From the NCBI RefSeq assembly GCF_900142725.1, contig NZ_FRBW01000004.1, forward strand, positions 434,001 to 498,000: a stretch of 64,000 bases of DNA, read 5' to 3'. This document shows, piece by piece, positions 8,925-17,377 of this stretch (positions within the stretch are counted from its first letter, which is position 1; every line of letters begins with the position of its first letter). Made by a program: the position numbers and the translations under genes. Below the pieces are notes generated by a model. That model was not told the DNA's origin. It ran no database searches and was given only the letters and a program-made list of their open reading frames with translations. The stretch is from Roseibium suaedae (GTDB taxonomy: Bacteria > Pseudomonadota > Alphaproteobacteria > Rhizobiales > Stappiaceae).

Positions 8925-9440
8925 ATGCCGGCGACCAGAGACGAGCTCATGCAATTTTTCGAGGCCAATGGCCTCAAGGTGTCCACGGTGGACCATGAGC
9001 CGGTTTTTACCGTGGCAGAATCCGGAGATCTGCATGACCGGATTCCGGGTGCCCACACCAAGAACCTGTTCCTGAAGGACAAGAAGGGCCGGCTGTTCCT
9101 GGTTGTTGCCCTGCATGATGCCACGATCAATCTGAAGAAGATTCACGAGGTGATCGGCGGGCAGGGGCGGGTGTCCTTCGGCAATGGCGATCTTCTGCTG
9201 GAAGTGCTGGGCGTGTCGCCGGGCTCCGTGACGCCCTTTTCGCTGATCAATGACCGGGAGGCGCTGCAGGTGACGCCGGTTCTGGACGCGGCGATGATGC
9301 AGCATGAGGTGCTGAACTATCACCCGCTCAAGAATGACGCGACGACGGCGATCTCAAATCAGGATCTGCTGGCGTTCGTGCGGGCCTGCGGCCACGAGCC
9401 CCTGGTGCTTGCTGTCAGTGAGGAATCACAGGCGCTTTGA
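8925..9440 (+). CDS. Prolyl-tRNA editing protein, YbaK/ProX type
   Basis: A 171-residue stand-alone trans-editing deacylase of the YbaK/INS superfamily. It resembles ProXp-ala/PrdX, which clears alanyl-tRNA-Pro made by mistake by prolyl-tRNA synthetase. Family features are the DHEPVFTVAES segment (residues 22-32), GAHTKNLFLKDKK (about 42-54) with the catalytic lysine region, and the GSVTPFSLIND loop near the C-terminus. Length and order match the family. It has no obvious operon partner. Confidence 0.88.
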   Translation: MPATRDELMQFFEANGLKVSTVDHEPVFTVAESGDLHDRIPGAHTKNLFLKDKKGRLFLVVALHDATINLKKIHEVIGGQGRVSFGNGDLLLEVLGVSPGSVTPFSLINDREALQVTPVLDAAMMQHEVLNYHPLKNDATTAISNQDLLAFVRACGHEPLVLAVSEESQAL

Positions 9441-9617
9441 TCGGCGCTCCTTAGGTGCCGGCGCGAGACCGGGCTGCGGCCTCTGGGGGAAAAGACACCC
9501 GAGATCGGGTTTGTAATTCCTGATGCCGAGCGCCATGTTATGAGCAAATGAAATAGGTCCGCGAAAGCGGCGCTGGCGCAGCGGCTGCGGCAGCTGGATC
9601 GAATTGAGGCAAGGTCT

Positions 9618-10610
9618 ATGAGCAGCGGTAGTTTTTCGATGGGTGGCCAGGTTGGCGCAGGGTTTGGCGGTAGCCTTGGTGGCAGCATGGGCGGCGGCGG
9701 TTTCGGTGGCGGCAATGGGGCAGGCGGCCCGGCTGGTGAAGATGACCTGATCAAGGACGTCACCACCCAGAGCTTCATGATCGATGTCATGGAAGCCTCG
9801 CGGACACAGCCGGTTCTGGTCGATTTCTGGGCGCCTTGGTGCGGGCCTTGCAAGCAGCTGACCCCGGTGATCGAATCTGCCGTGCGGGCTGCCAAAGGCG
9901 CTGTGAAGCTCGCCAAGATGAACATCGACGACCATCCGGAAATCGCCGGCCAGCTGGGCATCCAGTCTATTCCGGCCGTGATCGCTTTCAAGGACGGTCA
10001 GCCGGTGGACGGGTTCATGGGCGCTCAGCCCGAAGGCCAGATCAAGGCCTTTATCGAACGGCTCGGCGGCAAGGCACCGGCCAATCCGGCGGATGAATAT
10101 CTGGCGCAAGCTGCAGAGCTGCTGGCCGCGCAGGATTATGGTCAGGCTGCGCAGTATTTCGGTGCCGTGATGCAGATGGAGCCCGACAATGTGCGGGCCA
10201 TCTGCGGCCTGTCCCAATGCTATGTGGGCGCTGGTGACCTGGAGCGGGCCCGTGAGGCGCTGGCGCTCGTGCCGGAAGACAAGCAGTCCGATGAGACCTA
10301 TGGCGCGGCCAAGGCGGTTCTTGAGCTCGCCGAGCAGGCGGAAGCGCTCGGGGATCTTGGTGAACTGGTGAGCCGCATCGAAAACAATCCGCAGGACTAT
10401 CAGGCGCGTCTCGATCTGGCCTTGGGCCTGTCGGCCAAGGGCGACAAGACCGGGGCAGTCGACCAGCTGATCGAGATCGTCCGCCGCGACCGGGAATGGA
10501 ACGAAGACGGCGGGCGCAAGCAGCTTTTGCAGTTCTTTGAAGCCTGGGGACCGAAAGAGCCGGCTACCAATTATGGCCGGAGGAAGCTTTCTACGGTTCT
10601 GTTTTCTTGA
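9618..10610 (+). CDS. Thioredoxin-TPR chaperedoxin, CnoX/YbbN type
   Basis: A 330-residue protein with an N-terminal thioredoxin domain (about 50-160) containing WCGPC at residues 74-78, and a C-terminal TPR region. This is the architecture of CnoX/YbbN, a redox chaperone that protects substrates from over-oxidation and hands them to GroEL. The CGPC active site is redox-type, unlike the E. coli protein, which lost it. The first 40 residues form a Gly/Ser-rich flexible tail (GGSLGGSMGGGGFGGG) not usual in the family. An AAGG lies 6 bp before the ATG. The Lon-N-domain gene follows after about 75 bp. Confidence 0.88.
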   Translation: MSSGSFSMGGQVGAGFGGSLGGSMGGGGFGGGNGAGGPAGEDDLIKDVTTQSFMIDVMEASRTQPVLVDFWAPWCGPCKQLTPVIESAVRAAKGAVKLAKMNIDDHPEIAGQLGIQSIPAVIAFKDGQPVDGFMGAQPEGQIKAFIERLGGKAPANPADEYLAQAAELLAAQDYGQAAQYFGAVMQMEPDNVRAICGLSQCYVGAGDLERAREALALVPEDKQSDETYGAAKAVLELAEQAEALGDLGELVSRIENNPQDYQARLDLALGLSAKGDKTGAVDQLIEIVRRDREWNEDGGRKQLLQFFEAWGPKEPATNYGRRKLSTVLFS

Positions 10611-10684
10611 CCTTGCCGGGTGCGCGCCACAGATAGGCTTTTATCACCCGTGTGAGAGAGACCCGCTGGAAAGGAGCCAGGATC

Positions 10685-11365
10685 ATGCAGGCTGGAAACG
10701 CCATCTATGAAACGATTGCGGATCTGCCGCCGGTCCTGCCGGTTTTTCCCCTGACCGGCGCCTTGCTGCTGCCGCGCACCCAGTTGCCGTTGAATATTTT
10801 CGAGCCGCGCTACATCGCCATGTTCGATGCGGCGCTGGCCGGAAACCGGCTTATCGGAATGATCCAGCCGGAGCTTGTGGCTGGCGGATCAGCGGAAGAC
10901 GGTGAAGGCCTCTCCCGCGTCGGCTGTGTCGGACGCATCACCAGCTTTCAGGAAACGGGCGACGGCCGCTATCTCGTCACGCTTCAGGGCGTGACCCGGT
11001 TTGCGGTGGTGCGGGAAATCGGGGCGGTGACGAGCTATCGTCAGGTCGAGTGTGATTTCGCGCCCTTCGCCAGCGATCTGTCCTCCGGGATCGGCGAGGA
11101 CAAGGTGGACCGGACCGCCCTGCTGAACACCTTGCGGGCCTATCTGGATGCGAATGATCTGGAGGCCGACTGGACCAGCGTTTCGGAGGCGGAGACGGAA
11201 ATTCTCGTCAATGCGCTCTGCATGATGTGCCCCTATGGAGCGCAGGAAAAGCAGGCGTTGCTGGAGGCCCCGGATCTCAAGACCCGTGCGGAAACGCTGA
11301 TCGCTATCACAGAGATCGACCTCGCCCGCTCTCAGGGCGGCGAGGGCGGAACGACCTTGCAATAG
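10685..11365 (+). CDS. Lon N-terminal (LON substrate-binding) domain protein
   Basis: A 226-residue protein homologous to the N-terminal substrate-binding domain of Lon protease ([25 protein letters not shown], residues about 18-43; the ATPase and protease domains are absent). A GTG 33 bases upstream is in frame, but the ATG at 10685 has AAGGAG ten bases before it and is preferred. Stand-alone members have no proven function. It lies between the CnoX-like gene and the Trm112-like gene, an order often seen in alphaproteobacteria, suggesting an operon. Confidence 0.88.
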   Translation: MQAGNAIYETIADLPPVLPVFPLTGALLLPRTQLPLNIFEPRYIAMFDAALAGNRLIGMIQPELVAGGSAEDGEGLSRVGCVGRITSFQETGDGRYLVTLQGVTRFAVVREIGAVTSYRQVECDFAPFASDLSSGIGEDKVDRTALLNTLRAYLDANDLEADWTSVSEAETEILVNALCMMCPYGAQEKQALLEAPDLKTRAETLIAITEIDLARSQGGEGGTTLQ

Positions 11366-11381
11366 AGAAACGAGCATATCC

Positions 11382-11585
11382 ATGACAGACACTCAGCCGT
11401 CCCAGCCGGAACGCAAGGTCGACCGCAGGCTTCTTGAACTGCTGGTCTGTCCGGTGACCAAGACCACGCTGGAATATGATGCGGAGCATAACGAGTTGAT
11501 CTCGCGGGCGGCCAAGCTCGCCTATCCGATCCGCAATGGCATTCCGATCATGCTCGCAGATGAAGCACGGCCGATCGAGGTCTGA
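11382..11585 (+). CDS. Trm112/YcaR family small protein
   Basis: A 67-residue protein of the Trm112/YcaR (UPF0434) family with the [17 protein letters not shown] start and the [11 protein letters not shown] end that define the family. Eukaryotic Trm112 activates methyltransferases; the bacterial role is not settled. Only one of the zinc-binding cysteines seen in other members is kept. It begins 16 bp after the Lon-N-domain gene and is probably co-transcribed. Confidence 0.88.
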   Translation: MTDTQPSQPERKVDRRLLELLVCPVTKTTLEYDAEHNELISRAAKLAYPIRNGIPIMLADEARPIEV

Positions 11586-11609
11586 CCGGCAGTCCTGTTC
11601 AAGCAGATA

Positions 11610-11942
11610 TCAGGAGGAAGGCTCCGCACACAGTGCGTCGAGCTGCGCCTGCGTGTCCGCATCTGGATTGGCGATGCGCAGTGTCTTCAGGCGCGAGGTT
11701 GAGCCGCTGTCGAGGGCAACAGCGGACTTTGGCAGGCCAAGGGTCTTGGCCATCAACTGGGTGAGGGCCTTGTTGGCCGCGCCCTTCTCCGGAACAGCGC
11801 GGACTCTGGCCTTCAGAACCGGCCGGCCGTCGGAGAGGATCTCCAGACCGTCAACGCCATCCTTGGCAGCTTTCGGCGTCAGGCGGACATCGATCAGAAT
11901 GTCATCGCCTGACAGCCTCCACGGCTTTGCCGCGCCACTCAT
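11610..11942 (-). CDS. DUF167 (YggU) family protein
   Basis: A 110-residue protein of the DUF167/YggU family, showing IDVRLTPKAAKDGVDGL early and the VPEKGAANKALTQLMAKTLG core. Function is unknown. It starts 7 bp after the YggT gene, and the YggT-YggU pairing is a widely conserved order, so the two are likely one transcript. Confidence 0.9.
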   Translation of the reverse strand: MSGAAKPWRLSGDDILIDVRLTPKAAKDGVDGLEILSDGRPVLKARVRAVPEKGAANKALTQLMAKTLGLPKSAVALDSGSTSRLKTLRIANPDADTQAQLDALCAEPSS

Positions 11943-11949
11943 GCCCGCG

Positions 11950-12240
11950 TCAGAAGACGTTCGGGTACACGTAGCGGACGATAACGTTCTGAATCAGGAA
12001 GATCAGCAGCAGCAGGGCAATCGGTGACAGGTCGATGCCGCCGAGATTCGGCATCACGCGCCGGATCGGACGAAGCACCGGCTCGGTCAGATTGTAGAGC
12101 ATCTGGCCGATGCTGTAGACGAGCTGATTGCTGGAATTGATGATGTTGAAAGCATAGAGCCAGGAGAAGATCGCGCTGGCAATGATCACGTAGGTGTAGA
12201 GCTGAAGCACCAGGAGAACTACGTCTAGGATTGCGCGCAT
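11950..12240 (-). CDS. YggT family membrane protein
   Basis: A 96-residue inner-membrane protein with two hydrophobic segments (about residues 4-28 and 68-90) separated by the family signature [20 protein letters not shown]. YggT/YlmG proteins are linked to division or osmotic-stress roles in other organisms, but no mechanism is established. It is directly upstream of the DUF167 gene. Confidence 0.9.
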   Translation of the reverse strand: MRAILDVVLLVLQLYTYVIIASAIFSWLYAFNIINSSNQLVYSIGQMLYNLTEPVLRPIRRVMPNLGGIDLSPIALLLLIFLIQNVIVRYVYPNVF

Positions 12241-12497
12241 CTGGATCCATCCATGGTTTGCGGTTCAGAAATTCCGAAGTTCATGTAGCTTTCTCTTCTG
12301 CCCTTCGCAAGACGGCGGAGGAGCGCAGGTGCCAGCATCAGGGGTTTTGTTTAACAAAGCAGCAGACGCAGGCTTGCAAAATGGTCACAGCCTGCCGGAA
12401 AAGCGCAGCAATGCCTCGCGAAAGGCTTTTTGTGCACTTTTGGTTTTCCCTTGAGTGCTAAGGTCTTGTTCAAACATTGAAGATGCGTGGGCTGAAC

Positions 12498-13292
12498 ATG
12501 ACTGCAATCCTGAAGCGACTTGGACTGGCCTTTCTGGCTGCAACGGCTGCCGTACCGGCTTTTGCTCAGGACTCAGGCGTGCCCGATAGGCAGCGCCAAT
12601 ACGAGGTGGATCTCGGTGTCGGTGTCAATCTGGCACCGAAATACGAGACGGCAGAATCCTATCTGCTCAGCCCATTTCCGCTGATTTCCGTTGGCCGTTT
12701 CTATGTCCCGGGCCTCGGCCAGGTCGTTGATGGCAAGCGCAAGACCGGCGTCTTCTTCTATCCGAGTTTTGGCTTCATCGGCGAACGCAAGCCCTCCGAC
12801 AGTGCGGACCTCAATGGCACGCGCAAGGTCAACTGGGCGCTTGAACTGGGCCTGGGCGGCGGCTACCGCGCCGAGCATTGGCGCGTGTTTGCCGAATTTC
12901 GTCAGGGCGTGAATGGCCACCATGGTCAGGTTGGCCGCTTTGGGGCGGATGCGATCATCTTCCCGATGGACCGGGTGGAACTCAGCTTCGGCCCGCGCGC
13001 CGATTTCGCGTCCGGCAGCTATATGGACACCTATTTTGGCGTGACCGCAGCCGAAGCTGCGGCGAGCGGTGGCCGTTTGTCAGCCTATAATCCGGATGGC
13101 GGCTTCAAGTCTCTCGGTCTGGAAACCCGCATCAGCTACGACTGGACCGATGACGTGCGCGTTCACCTTCAAGGCGGCTATAACCGCCTGATCGGGGATG
13201 CTGCCAAGAGCCCGCTGGCCAAGAACGGCTCCAAGGACCAGTTCAATGTCGGGCTGGGCGTGACCTACAAGTTCCGCTTCGATCTGTTCTGA
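12498..13292 (+). CDS. MipA/OmpV family outer membrane protein
   Basis: A 264-residue beta-barrel with a cleavable signal peptide (MTAILKRLGLAFLAATAAVP, cleavage after AFA). The body has alternating aromatic strands, a VDLGVGVNLAPKYETAES start and a final strand ending YKFRFDLF with a terminal Phe, as expected for BAM insertion. MipA/OmpV members are outer-membrane scaffold or adaptation proteins. In-frame ATG at 12483 and TTG at 12477 exist; 12498 gives the best signal peptide. A strong terminator follows. Confidence 0.85.
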   Translation: MTAILKRLGLAFLAATAAVPAFAQDSGVPDRQRQYEVDLGVGVNLAPKYETAESYLLSPFPLISVGRFYVPGLGQVVDGKRKTGVFFYPSFGFIGERKPSDSADLNGTRKVNWALELGLGGGYRAEHWRVFAEFRQGVNGHHGQVGRFGADAIIFPMDRVELSFGPRADFASGSYMDTYFGVTAAEAAASGGRLSAYNPDGGFKSLGLETRISYDWTDDVRVHLQGGYNRLIGDAAKSPLAKNGSKDQFNVGLGVTYKFRFDLF

Positions 13293-13331
13293 GGCTTCCC
13301 GGCCCAGATTTTTCAGCGCAAGACTTCCATG

Positions 13332-13362
13332 ATTGCCCGGGTGTGAGCCCGGGCAATTTTCA
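13332..13362 (+). terminator. Rho-independent terminator after the MipA gene
   Basis: A 10-bp perfect stem ATTGCCCGGG / CCCGGGCAAT with a six-base loop, followed by TTTTCATTT. It lies 40 bp after the MipA/OmpV stop and may also serve the converging pentapeptide gene. Confidence 0.8.
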
Positions 13363-13407
13363 TTTGGCGATTTGAAATCAGAAACCCTGCGGTTTGCCCA
13401 GCTGGAT

Positions 13408-14238
13408 TTACGAGCAGGGCTTGAGGGTGATGCCGTCCGGAAGCTTGGTGTTTTCGTCGCCGCAGGCGTCGATGATCCGTTCCTGAGACAGGCCGGTGAC
13501 GCCGCTGAGGTCGGCGCCTTTCAACAGCGTGTGGCGCAGCAAGGCGTCGGTCAGGTTCGCGCCGGAAAGGTTCGCGCCGGTGAAATCCGCACTGGTCAGG
13601 CGGGTGCCGCTGAGATCCGAATCCTGGAAATTCGCGCCAGCCGCGGAGACCCGGTCAAGGTCCGCCTGCTGAAGCCGGGTCTGGGACAGGTTTGCGCCCT
13701 GAAGATTGCTGCGCTCAAGATCCGCCTGGTCCATCTTTGCGCCCTTGAAGTTGGCATTGGCAGCCGAGGCCCGGATGAAGCTGGCGTTGCGCAGATCCGT
13801 GTCGGAGAGATCCGCATTGGTCAGCATGGTCTGGCTAAGATCGGCGTTGCGCATGTCCGCCCCGGTGAAGCGGCTGCCGCTGAGGTCTGCCTTTTCCATA
13901 TCGACGGACCGCATGGACACATCGGTGAAATCGCAGTCGGTCAACACGCCCCGTTCAAGTTCCGCGCGGCGCAGGTCGCCGCCCTTGAAATTGGCCTTGG
14001 GCAGCTTCGCCATCTTAAGATCGGACTCGCGCAGGACCGTGCGTTCGAAATTGGCGTTCTCGATCGCAAGATCTCGCAGATCGGACAGGCGCAGGTCGCA
14101 TTTGGGGCAGCCCTTGTCCGCTTCGATCTTCTGGCGGTCCTGGGCAAGAGCGGGGCCTGCAAAGACAGCAACACCCAGAGCAGCCGCGGCAAGGCGGAAC
14201 ATTCTGGCGGAGGGCATCTGGGCTGACTTCAGCGTCAT
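13408..14238 (-). CDS. Secreted pentapeptide-repeat protein
   Basis: A 276-residue protein with an N-terminal signal peptide (hydrophobic FRLAAAALGVAVFAGPALA, cleavage near AQD). After a C-x2-C pair (CPKCDLR) comes a long run of A(D/N)LXX pentapeptide repeats (for example ADLSGSRFTGADMRNADLSQ) that would form a right-handed quadrilateral beta-helix. A final segment has two more cysteines (IDACGDENTKLPDG, LKPCS), so a disulfide cap is possible. Such exported repeat proteins have no common assigned function. AGGA lies 8 bp before the ATG. Confidence 0.88.
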   Translation of the reverse strand: MTLKSAQMPSARMFRLAAAALGVAVFAGPALAQDRQKIEADKGCPKCDLRLSDLRDLAIENANFERTVLRESDLKMAKLPKANFKGGDLRRAELERGVLTDCDFTDVSMRSVDMEKADLSGSRFTGADMRNADLSQTMLTNADLSDTDLRNASFIRASAANANFKGAKMDQADLERSNLQGANLSQTRLQQADLDRVSAAGANFQDSDLSGTRLTSADFTGANLSGANLTDALLRHTLLKGADLSGVTGLSQERIIDACGDENTKLPDGITLKPCS

Positions 14239-14399
14239 GGCGGAGTTCCTGATTGGTCTTTCAACTTACGTAGGCACGTCGGGTGCCGATTCCTAGGGCA
14301 GCCTAATCCCGATTTGCGAAATTACTCTTAGCGCAGGCTCTCTTGCCAATTGTGTCAAAATCCGGGCAAATTCACGTGATGCAAGCTGGGAGACTGGAA

Positions 14400-14846
14400 A
14401 TGCTCGCAAAAGTGTTCAGAGAGCTTGGAAGATCAGCCGCGCTGTTGCTGGCGATCAGTCTTCTGGCAGGTGGGATTGCCGAGGCAGCGACGGTTCAGGC
14501 ACGGGTGGATCTGTCCTCGCAGACCATGCAGGTCCGGGTGGATGGCGTGCTTCGCTACAGCTGGCCGGTGTCCACGGCCCGGGCCGGATATCGCACGCCG
14601 GTCGGGCGGTTCAAGGCACAGCGGCTGCACAAGCGTTACTTCTCGAAGAAGTATCACAATTCACCCATGCCCTATTCGGTGTTCTTCTATCACGGCTATG
14701 CAGTGCACGGGACCAATGACCTGAAGCGTCTGGGCCGGCCTGCGTCTCACGGCTGCGTGCGGCTTCATCCGGAAAATGCCCGGACACTGTTTTCCCTGAT
14801 CAATCAGAACGGCAAGCAGAACGCCGAGATTGTCATCACGCGCTAA
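14400..14846 (+). CDS. L,D-transpeptidase (YkuD domain)
   Basis: A 148-residue periplasmic enzyme with a signal peptide (residues 1-29, cleavage around AEA) and a compact YkuD domain. The active-site motif is H103-G then SHGC119VR at residues 116-121, the catalytic cysteine of L,D-transpeptidases that form 3-3 cross-links in peptidoglycan or attach proteins to it. In-frame starts lie upstream, but ATG 14400 has GGGAGA before it and gives a normal signal peptide. The small size, without LysM or PG-binding domains, is usual for alphaproteobacterial paralogues. Confidence 0.88.
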   Translation: MLAKVFRELGRSAALLLAISLLAGGIAEAATVQARVDLSSQTMQVRVDGVLRYSWPVSTARAGYRTPVGRFKAQRLHKRYFSKKYHNSPMPYSVFFYHGYAVHGTNDLKRLGRPASHGCVRLHPENARTLFSLINQNGKQNAEIVITR

Positions 14847-15162
14847 ACCGCCCTTGGGCAGCATGCAGATCAATTTGGAAGGGGAAACCCGAGGGGAGGG
14901 AAGAGACAGGCGGGGTCGCAGTGCCTGCCTCTTCCATCTACTGTCGCTGACGACGCACAACCTGACAATCAGCGTGCCAAACCTATCGCAAGACCCTTGC
15001 CAGTTTGTTGGCACGCAATTTCGAATGCATGTAGTGGTGCGCTCGGACTATCTAACAATATATTGAATTTCTTCAGACTTTGCTAAGGATGCCTGCATTG
15101 CATTCTGCAAGGCGCGCTGCAAATGCGTGGTTAAGGCTAGTTAAGCTTCCGGGGAGCCGGGA
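14847..15162. other. Gene-free intergenic stretch
   Basis: This 316-bp gap between the L,D-transpeptidase and the patatin gene (read towards it from the other strand) shows no convincing ORF, hairpin with a T-run, or repeat. Its right half is clearly more AT-rich than its surroundings. Confidence 0.5.
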
Positions 15163-16182
15163 TCACTCGAATTCTGCCTTGAGGTCGACCGTCGACCGGG
15201 TGCCGATGGCGTCATAGGATCTTTCGAGCCAGATGTCGGCGGCCCGTCTGCCAATGGCCTTCAATTCCGTCAGGAATGCCCATTCCGCATTGCTCTTTGA
15301 CGAAGCCTGCAGCGGCTTCAGCTCGTCTCCGTCGATCCGGTGCATGCGGATCTTCATGTACTCGTCTTCCGGCAGCTTGCCCTGCTCGATCAGCCGGCCG
15401 ACAAAATGGGCGGCGCGCATTTCGCGCAGGAGGCTGGAGTTGAAAGTGATCTCATTGAGCCGGTTGACGATCTCCCGGGCGGTCTTGGGCACTTCACGCC
15501 GTTCGATCGGGTTGATCTGAATGAGCACGATGTCGGGCGTATCCGTTTCGTAGAACAAGGGATAGAGCGGCGGATTGCCCATATAGCCGCCGTCCCAATA
15601 GGGCTCGCCGTCGATTTCGACCGCCTGGAACACATGAGGCAGGCAGGCAGAGGCCATGACTGCATCAACGGTCAGTTCTTCCTTGCTGAACACCCTGATC
15701 TTGCCCGTGAAGACATTGGTGGCCGCGACAAAGACCTTGAGGGCCGAGCAGTCCCGCACGGAGTCGAAGTCGACGATCTTCTCGACCACTTCGCGCAAGG
15801 GGTTGACGTTCAGCGGGTTGAATTCATAGGGCGATGCCAGGCGGGACATCAGGTCGAAGGCAATGTAGCTCGGCGAGAAATCCAGGCTCCATTGACCCAG
15901 GGCCACATCCAGCGGCGAGCGGCGGATGGGGCTGAAGAAGGACTGCTTGCTGACCTCGCTCCAGAAGTCATCCAGCGCTTCACGGGCAGCCTTCGCTCCG
16001 CCATGGTGATAGCCCGTGGCGAGAACCACGGCATTCATGGCGCCTGCGGAGGTGCCGGTCATGCCGTGGACCTGAAGCCGGTCATCTTCCAGCAGCCTGT
16101 CGAGAACGCCCCAGGTGAATGCGCCATGGGCACCACCGCCCTGGAGGGCGAGATTGATGCGCTTGGGAGCCTTGCTCGTCAT
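15163..16182 (-). CDS. Patatin-like phospholipase
   Basis: A 339-residue patatin-fold acyl hydrolase. The oxyanion loop NLALQGGGAHGAF (residues 10-22), nucleophile elbow GTSAG with Ser45, and the dyad aspartate in WDGGYMGNPP are all present, so the Ser-Asp dyad looks intact. It would hydrolyse phospholipid or other acyl esters. No signal peptide is seen, so it is cytosolic or membrane-associated. It lies about 70 bp after 3-hydroxybutyrate dehydrogenase on the same strand. Patatins near bdhA are common in PHB-metabolising alphaproteobacteria, and a depolymerase-like role is possible but unproven. Confidence 0.88.
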   Translation of the reverse strand: MTSKAPKRINLALQGGGAHGAFTWGVLDRLLEDDRLQVHGMTGTSAGAMNAVVLATGYHHGGAKAAREALDDFWSEVSKQSFFSPIRRSPLDVALGQWSLDFSPSYIAFDLMSRLASPYEFNPLNVNPLREVVEKIVDFDSVRDCSALKVFVAATNVFTGKIRVFSKEELTVDAVMASACLPHVFQAVEIDGEPYWDGGYMGNPPLYPLFYETDTPDIVLIQINPIERREVPKTAREIVNRLNEITFNSSLLREMRAAHFVGRLIEQGKLPEDEYMKIRMHRIDGDELKPLQASSKSNAEWAFLTELKAIGRRAADIWLERSYDAIGTRSTVDLKAEFE

Positions 16183-16251
16183 GGGAGGGCCTTCTTCTGA
16201 GGGTCTCGATCAGCGTAAGGGGGCTGCTTGCTGGGAGGGTTTCTGTTCGGG

Positions 16252-17034
16252 CTACTGGGCGGTCCAGCCGCCGTCCACCGGCAGCAGGGAGCCGGTCATG
16301 GATGCGGCGCCGTCGGAGCAGAGGAACACGGCGAGAGCCGCGACTTCTTCCACTGTGACGAATTTCTTCGTCGGCTGGGCTGCCAGAATGACATCGCGTT
16401 TCACGGCTTCCTCGGAAATGCCGCGGCTCTTGGCCGTGTCCGGGATCTGCTTCTCAACGAGTGGGGTCCAGACATAGCCCGGGCAGATGGCGTTGACGGT
16501 GATGCCCTTCTCGGCCACTTCCAGCGCAACGGTCTTGGTCAGGCCCGCAATGCCGTGCTTGGCGGCGACATAGGCCGATTTGAAGGGCGACGCGACCAGC
16601 GCATGGGCGGAGGCAGTGTTGATGATCCGGCCCCAGCCGCGCTGTTTCATGCCCGGCAGGGCGGCGCGGATCGTGTGGAACGAAGACGACAGATTGATCG
16701 CAATGATCGCGTCCCACTTTTCGATCGGGAATTCGTCCACCGGAGAGACGTGCTGGATGCCGGCGTTGTTGATCAGTATGTCGACGGAGCCGAACTCGTT
16801 CTCCGCATTGCCGATCATGGTGGTGATTTCTTCCGGCTTCATCATGTTGGCTGCGGAATAAACGCAGCGGACGCCGAAATCGCTTTCGATGGCGGCGCGG
16901 GTCTTTTCGATCTCATCCGCATCGCCCAGCCCGTTGATGACGATATTGGCGCCTTGCCCGGCCAGGGCGCGGGCATAGGCAAGACCGATCCCGGAAGTCG
17001 AACCCGTGATAACGGCAGTTTTCTTCGAGAGCAT
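16252..17034 (-). CDS. bdhA: 3-hydroxybutyrate dehydrogenase
   Basis: A 260-residue short-chain dehydrogenase that oxidises D-3-hydroxybutyrate to acetoacetate with NAD. It has the cofactor loop TGSTSGIG (10-17), NNAG (89-92), catalytic Ser142, Tyr155 and Lys159 in SAYVAAKHG, and the family's TVNAICPGYVWTPLV segment that separates bdhA from FabG-type enzymes. The frame opens earlier with a TTG, but the ATG at 17034 with GGAG nine bases before is preferred. Likely used in PHB or ketone-body turnover. Confidence 0.92.
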   Translation of the reverse strand: MLSKKTAVITGSTSGIGLAYARALAGQGANIVINGLGDADEIEKTRAAIESDFGVRCVYSAANMMKPEEITTMIGNAENEFGSVDILINNAGIQHVSPVDEFPIEKWDAIIAINLSSSFHTIRAALPGMKQRGWGRIINTASAHALVASPFKSAYVAAKHGIAGLTKTVALEVAEKGITVNAICPGYVWTPLVEKQIPDTAKSRGISEEAVKRDVILAAQPTKKFVTVEEVAALAVFLCSDGAASMTGSLLPVDGGWTAQ

Positions 17035-17377
17035 TTCCAAAATCTCCTCTTCAATGGGCAGGACGACTGTTTCCGATGTTTATCCGCACTGCAACATCAC
17101 TTTTGTGTCCTTGCGGAAATTTAATGAAGGGGGTCTTCGAGCGGAGGGACAGCCGGGATGCAGAACTTTCAATCGGATGGCAGCAATTGGAAAAAAAAAA
17201 GCCGGGAAGTTCCGGTAAAACTCGCGGGAGTTTGAGTGTGTCGCCCAGGGGCGAAGGTGTTGGCCGGTCTGGTTCCGTTTGCTGTCTGACTTCAAAATAC
17301 TTGGTGTGCGGAGCAGCAATTTCCAGTCTAGAGACCAAAGCCCGGCAGCGTTTACTGCCGGACAGATCGACGCAGGA
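17035..17377. other. Gene-free stretch with a T10 tract and a hairpin
   Basis: A 343-bp gap. On the minus strand there is a short CCGG-CCGG hairpin followed by ten Ts (17191-17200), a possible terminator for the membrane-protein cluster reading in from the right, and a 7-bp hairpin at 17342-17361. The promoter of bdhA must lie here too but I could not fix it. No coding frame stands out. Confidence 0.5.
17342..17361 (-). terminator. Possible terminator of the membrane-protein cluster
   Basis: CCGGCAG / CTGCCGG (7 bp) around a six-base loop, 17 bp downstream of the 17378 stop on the minus strand. It lacks a strong T-run, so confidence is limited. Confidence 0.4.

Noticed and set aside
17191..17200. 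Ten-A tract as a phase-variable slippery site
   Set aside because: It lies in an intergenic gap next to a short hairpin and fits better as a minus-strand terminator tail; no coding frame crosses it.
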